A DNA stretch of 6,935 nt from an uncultured Planctomycetaceae bacterium (GTDB lineage: Bacteria; Planctomycetota; Planctomycetia; Pirellulales; Pirellulaceae), in contig CALBTA010000622.1 of the NCBI GenBank assembly GCA_937967755.1, positions 1-6,935 of the forward strand, read 5' to 3'. The notes beneath the pieces are model-generated. The model was not told where the DNA came from. It was given only the letters and a program-made list of their open reading frames with translations, and did not search any database. Shown piece after piece: positions 4,827 through 6,935 of the stretch (the first letter of the stretch is position 1; every line of letters starts with the position of its first letter). Made by a program: the position numbers and the translations under genes.

Positions 4827-6350
4827 CTATTCCGTCGGTGTTACTTCGGCCCAGGTGCTACCGCCGCGGAGGGAGTCGATGGAATACCAGGTGTGTTGTG
4901 GGTTGCCTGCATCGTTGAGCCACAGGGCTTCAACCGTTTGACCGGAACTTCGGCGCAGGGAGACGTCCGGATCAGGGGCATCGCGTCGGCCCAATGTGTC
5001 ACTGGATGGATTGACCCACAAGTCAACCTGCTCGCTGCCTAATCGCATGATGACGAGGGACGGATTGAAGCCTCTAAAGTCGGCAGCCACGCCGAAATCC
5101 GATTTGCCATCAACCAGCAAACCGTAGTTGGAACCCTGTCGGTCGTTCGGGTTCGATTTGCGTACCACTAAACACACATGCGAGTTTGCAGGACCATCGA
5201 GCGAACCGAATGATATCAGTGTCGCCGGTTCGAGCGATAAGCGTTTGGCGAAATCGTCGTCGGGTTGGATGACAAGTGCGACGTATTCTTCGTGCCAGCG
5301 CCGTCCCACGGGCGAAGCCATTTCTCCTTGGTGGAATTTGATTTCGGCGCAGCCGGTAGTTCCTGAAGCTAGGCCTGGATAGTCGAGAGTATTTCCTGAA
5401 ATGAAGATCGACCGTGAAAACAATCCGCTATCGAACCAGCCCGACTGACCCGCCAAGGCGGCGCCGCGTTTGTAAGCGAAATGCTCCGTGTAAGGGGCGG
5501 CTTGTTGCGCGAATTTATGCCTTAGTGGAATTTCCTCTACGGTATCTTCCTTCGCGCTCATCGCCACGGCTTGGCCTGCTTGCAATTCTGACTTTGCTGA
5601 TTCGGCGTCATTGGCTAGTTCGGCGGTCACTTTGCCTTCAAAAACGTGGACTTCGGTGACTTGATCGGCCCGGACTTCAATGCCGAACCTGGTTCCCCAA
5701 TCGACAATTTCGCCGTCAGGTGTTTGCACTTGAAAGCCGCGCCCCGCCTCTGGCACGTCCGCATACAGGCGACCCTTGATGAGGGTCAACTCTTGAGCGG
5801 AGTCGAAGCGGCAATGGAATGGCCCTTCGGCGACAACCTTCACGCCGCGCCTGGTCGTCAGTTCAACGACGCCCGATTCAAATCGCAACGATTCGCCCAC
5901 TCGTAAGGTGCGCCAACCGAAACTACGACTCAGCCCAGAAGCGTTGGACACATGTTCGACGTGGGCGATCGACGCTGGCAAGCTAACCCACCAAGCAAGA
6001 CTAACGACGGCCAATATCGTGGCAGCGATGGCGGGCAATGCATAGCGTTTGCCAGTGGCGCGTCTCCGCCGGGTGATTGGTGTGGGGGATGCCTCGATAT
6101 TTTCTTGACCCGCCTGCGCATTTTCTTCATAGGCAAGCGTAGAGTCATCTTCTGAATTTTGCGGTTTGTCGAAATGCCCCAGCCCCGTCGCCCATTCGCG
6201 GAGCATCTCTTCGTCGGCCGACAGGTCGAGCATGTGGCGAACTAGTTCGGGCTCGTTGCGTAGGCGGGCAAAGAGTTTCTCGTGCTGGTCGGCCGGAAGT
6301 TCGTCGCTCAAGAAGGCCAGCAACAATTCATTGTCGTTCGGATCGCTCAT
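4827..6350 (-). CDS. FecR-domain membrane protein, probable anti-sigma partner, with LamG-like C-terminal domain
   Basis: 507 residues from ATG 6350, with GGAGG (6362-6358) 7 nt upstream inside the sigma gene. Layout: a short helical N-terminal region (about 3-55, LLLAFLSDELPADQHEKLFARL) like anti-sigma N-termini; a charged linker with RRRR at 94-97; one membrane helix (about 103-125); then an outer part. Residues about 155-265 form a FecR-type domain with WGTRFGIEV and VHVFEGKVTAEL. Residues about 288-507 form a beta-rich region opening HFAYKRGAALAGQSGW and ending with a D-S-L-R-G-G-S-T-W-A-E-V-T-P motif. This kind of C-terminal region in planctomycete FecR proteins resembles LamG/concanavalin-like binding domains. 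The expected topology is cytoplasmic N-terminus holding the sigma factor and extracytoplasmic C-terminus sensing a ligand, possibly carbohydrate. The start overlaps the intended sigma stop (ATGA), so the pair is translationally coupled. In the given sequence the frame is also open upstream into the sigma gene through a frameshift. Confidence 0.85.
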   Translation of the reverse strand: MSDPNDNELLLAFLSDELPADQHEKLFARLRNEPELVRHMLDLSADEEMLREWATGLGHFDKPQNSEDDSTLAYEENAQAGQENIEASPTPITRRRRATGKRYALPAIAATILAVVSLAWWVSLPASIAHVEHVSNASGLSRSFGWRTLRVGESLRFESGVVELTTRRGVKVVAEGPFHCRFDSAQELTLIKGRLYADVPEAGRGFQVQTPDGEIVDWGTRFGIEVRADQVTEVHVFEGKVTAELANDAESAKSELQAGQAVAMSAKEDTVEEIPLRHKFAQQAAPYTEHFAYKRGAALAGQSGWFDSGLFSRSIFISGNTLDYPGLASGTTGCAEIKFHQGEMASPVGRRWHEEYVALVIQPDDDFAKRLSLEPATLISFGSLDGPANSHVCLVVRKSNPNDRQGSNYGLLVDGKSDFGVAADFRGFNPSLVIMRLGSEQVDLWVNPSSDTLGRRDAPDPDVSLRRSSGQTVEALWLNDAGNPQHTWYSIDSLRGGSTWAEVTPTE

Positions 6351-6869
6351 GCATTCGCCTCCGCGAGTTTCCCTTCGACGCAAGCCGCCAGCTTCATGCG
6401 TAGTCGTTTCAAAACACCATAAACCGCTTGTACGGTGCGATTCACCTTCCTCGCCCACGTCAAGAACAGAGCCATCGTACCGTTGCCGAAGTATATCGCG
6501 CATGGGATCGGGAAGTTCTTTGACGCACTCCATCAAAAATTCCTTGCGTTGGGCCAATCGCTCAGGCTCTGTCGCTTCCGCCTCTACCGCCAATAATTCG
6601 ACCACATCCGGCGGTACGATCTGTTCGCGCCGGCGGCTGCGGAATTCCATCAGCACGCGCCGGCGGGCAATGCCGAACAGCCAATTGGAAAACCGCTCGA
6701 CATCGCGCAGCGAATCGATGGACGTCAGTGCAATCTGGGCGACATCCTGCACGATATCCTCCGCCACATGCTCATCGCGCACGCAGGCGTAGATGTAGCT
6801 ATACAGCGCCCGCCGATGCTGCATGAGGCGGGCACCGATGTCGTTATCTTTCGAACGCTTTTCAGGCAT
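6347..6869 (-). pseudogene. ECF-type RNA polymerase sigma factor with a one-base frameshift before region 4
   Basis: The reading begins at ATG 6869, which has an in-frame TAG two codons upstream and only a weak ribosome site. Residues 17-82 are sigma region 2: ALYSYIYACVRDEHVAEDIVQDV (-10 recognition and core binding in DIVQDV), then FSNWLFGIARRRVLMEFRSRRRE. Region 4 starts at about 109 (LMECVKELPDPMRDILRQRYDGSVLDV). After Val138 (codon 6458-6456) the frame becomes nonsense. Shifted by one base it continues as ARKVNRTVQAVYGVLKRLRMKL, the expected helix-turn-helix that reads the -35 element, and ends at TGA 6349-6347 after 173 residues. Removing one G from GGG at 6456-6454 restores the whole protein. 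Family: ECF-like sigma factors of planctomycetes that precede FecR genes. Either the gene is broken, or the base is a sequencing or assembly error; the rest of region 4 shows no decay, which favours a recent event or an error. Confidence 0.85.
6358..6362 (-). promoter_or_regulatory. Shine-Dalgarno of the FecR gene inside the sigma gene
   Basis: GGAGG read on the minus strand lies 7 nt before ATG 6350. It is the best ribosome site in the window and supports separate initiation of FecR at 6350 rather than translation only as a sigma fusion. Confidence 0.75.
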
Positions 6870-6910
6870 AACCTAGAAGCTGACATTCAAGCGAGGACGA
6901 GAATCAGCCA

Positions 6911-6935
6911 CGCTGGACTATTGTTCGCTCCAGCG
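6911..6935. repeat. inverted repeat at the right edge
   Basis: Arms CGCTGGA (6911-6917) and TCCAGCG (6929-6935) flank an 11-nt loop. The window ends at the second arm, so the full extent is unknown. It lies 42 bp upstream of the sigma start codon and may be another intergenic repeat or a regulatory hairpin. No convincing promoter is visible between it and the gene. Confidence 0.45.

Noticed and set aside
6166..6792. 208-codon Ser/Arg-rich plus-strand frame
   Set aside because: It is antisense to the sigma and FecR genes, and its composition is that of a shadow frame.
4827..6869. single 680-residue sigma-FecR fusion gene
   Set aside because: Although the frame is open, the other frame carries the exact region-4 sequence and a stop in ATGA overlap with a well-placed FecR start, so two genes plus a one-base shift explain the data better.

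Overview
The window looks like a GC-rich chromosomal segment of a planctomycete, probably of the Pirellula/Rhodopirellula type. The evidence is an ECF-type sigma factor gene overlapping a gene for a membrane-anchored FecR protein with a large C-terminal sensory-type domain, an acidic Asp-Gly-rich lipoprotein with HEAT-like helices, and GTTCCCACGC palindromes between genes. The assignment rests on gene style and remembered family patterns, not on a search.

Layout. Bases 1-2340 hold three minus-strand genes, in transcription order queA (tRNA queuosine synthesis), a Nudix-type hydrolase of the conserved 'predicted phosphoesterase' kind, and a DUF423 small membrane protein that runs off the left edge. 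The two gaps between them are filled with palindromic repeats. Bases 2341-2472 are a divergent promoter region. Bases 2473-4734 hold three plus-strand genes: a lipoprotein, a carbon-nitrogen hydrolase (nitrilase superfamily) starting 6 nt after it, and a PPP-type metallophosphoesterase separated from the hydrolase by an inverted-repeat element. Bases 4827-6869 read on the minus strand: an ECF-type sigma factor followed, through an ATGA overlap, by its FecR-like partner.

Main points. (1) As given, the sigma gene carries an apparent single extra G at 6454-6456. It throws the conserved region-4 helix-turn-helix out of frame and fuses the sigma N-terminus in frame with the FecR protein. (2) The intergenic palindromes have different stems but share a CTC[C/T/G]G core, sit against stop codons, and appear to supply working parts of neighbouring genes: the stop codon of the nitrilase gene, the Shine-Dalgarno of the DUF423 gene, and part of a -10-like box for the phosphatase gene. 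(3) The DUF423 protein carries an unusual charged insertion. I see no CRISPR array, tRNA, rRNA, transposase or phage gene, and no clearly new multi-gene system. The genes appear to be mostly housekeeping and regulatory.
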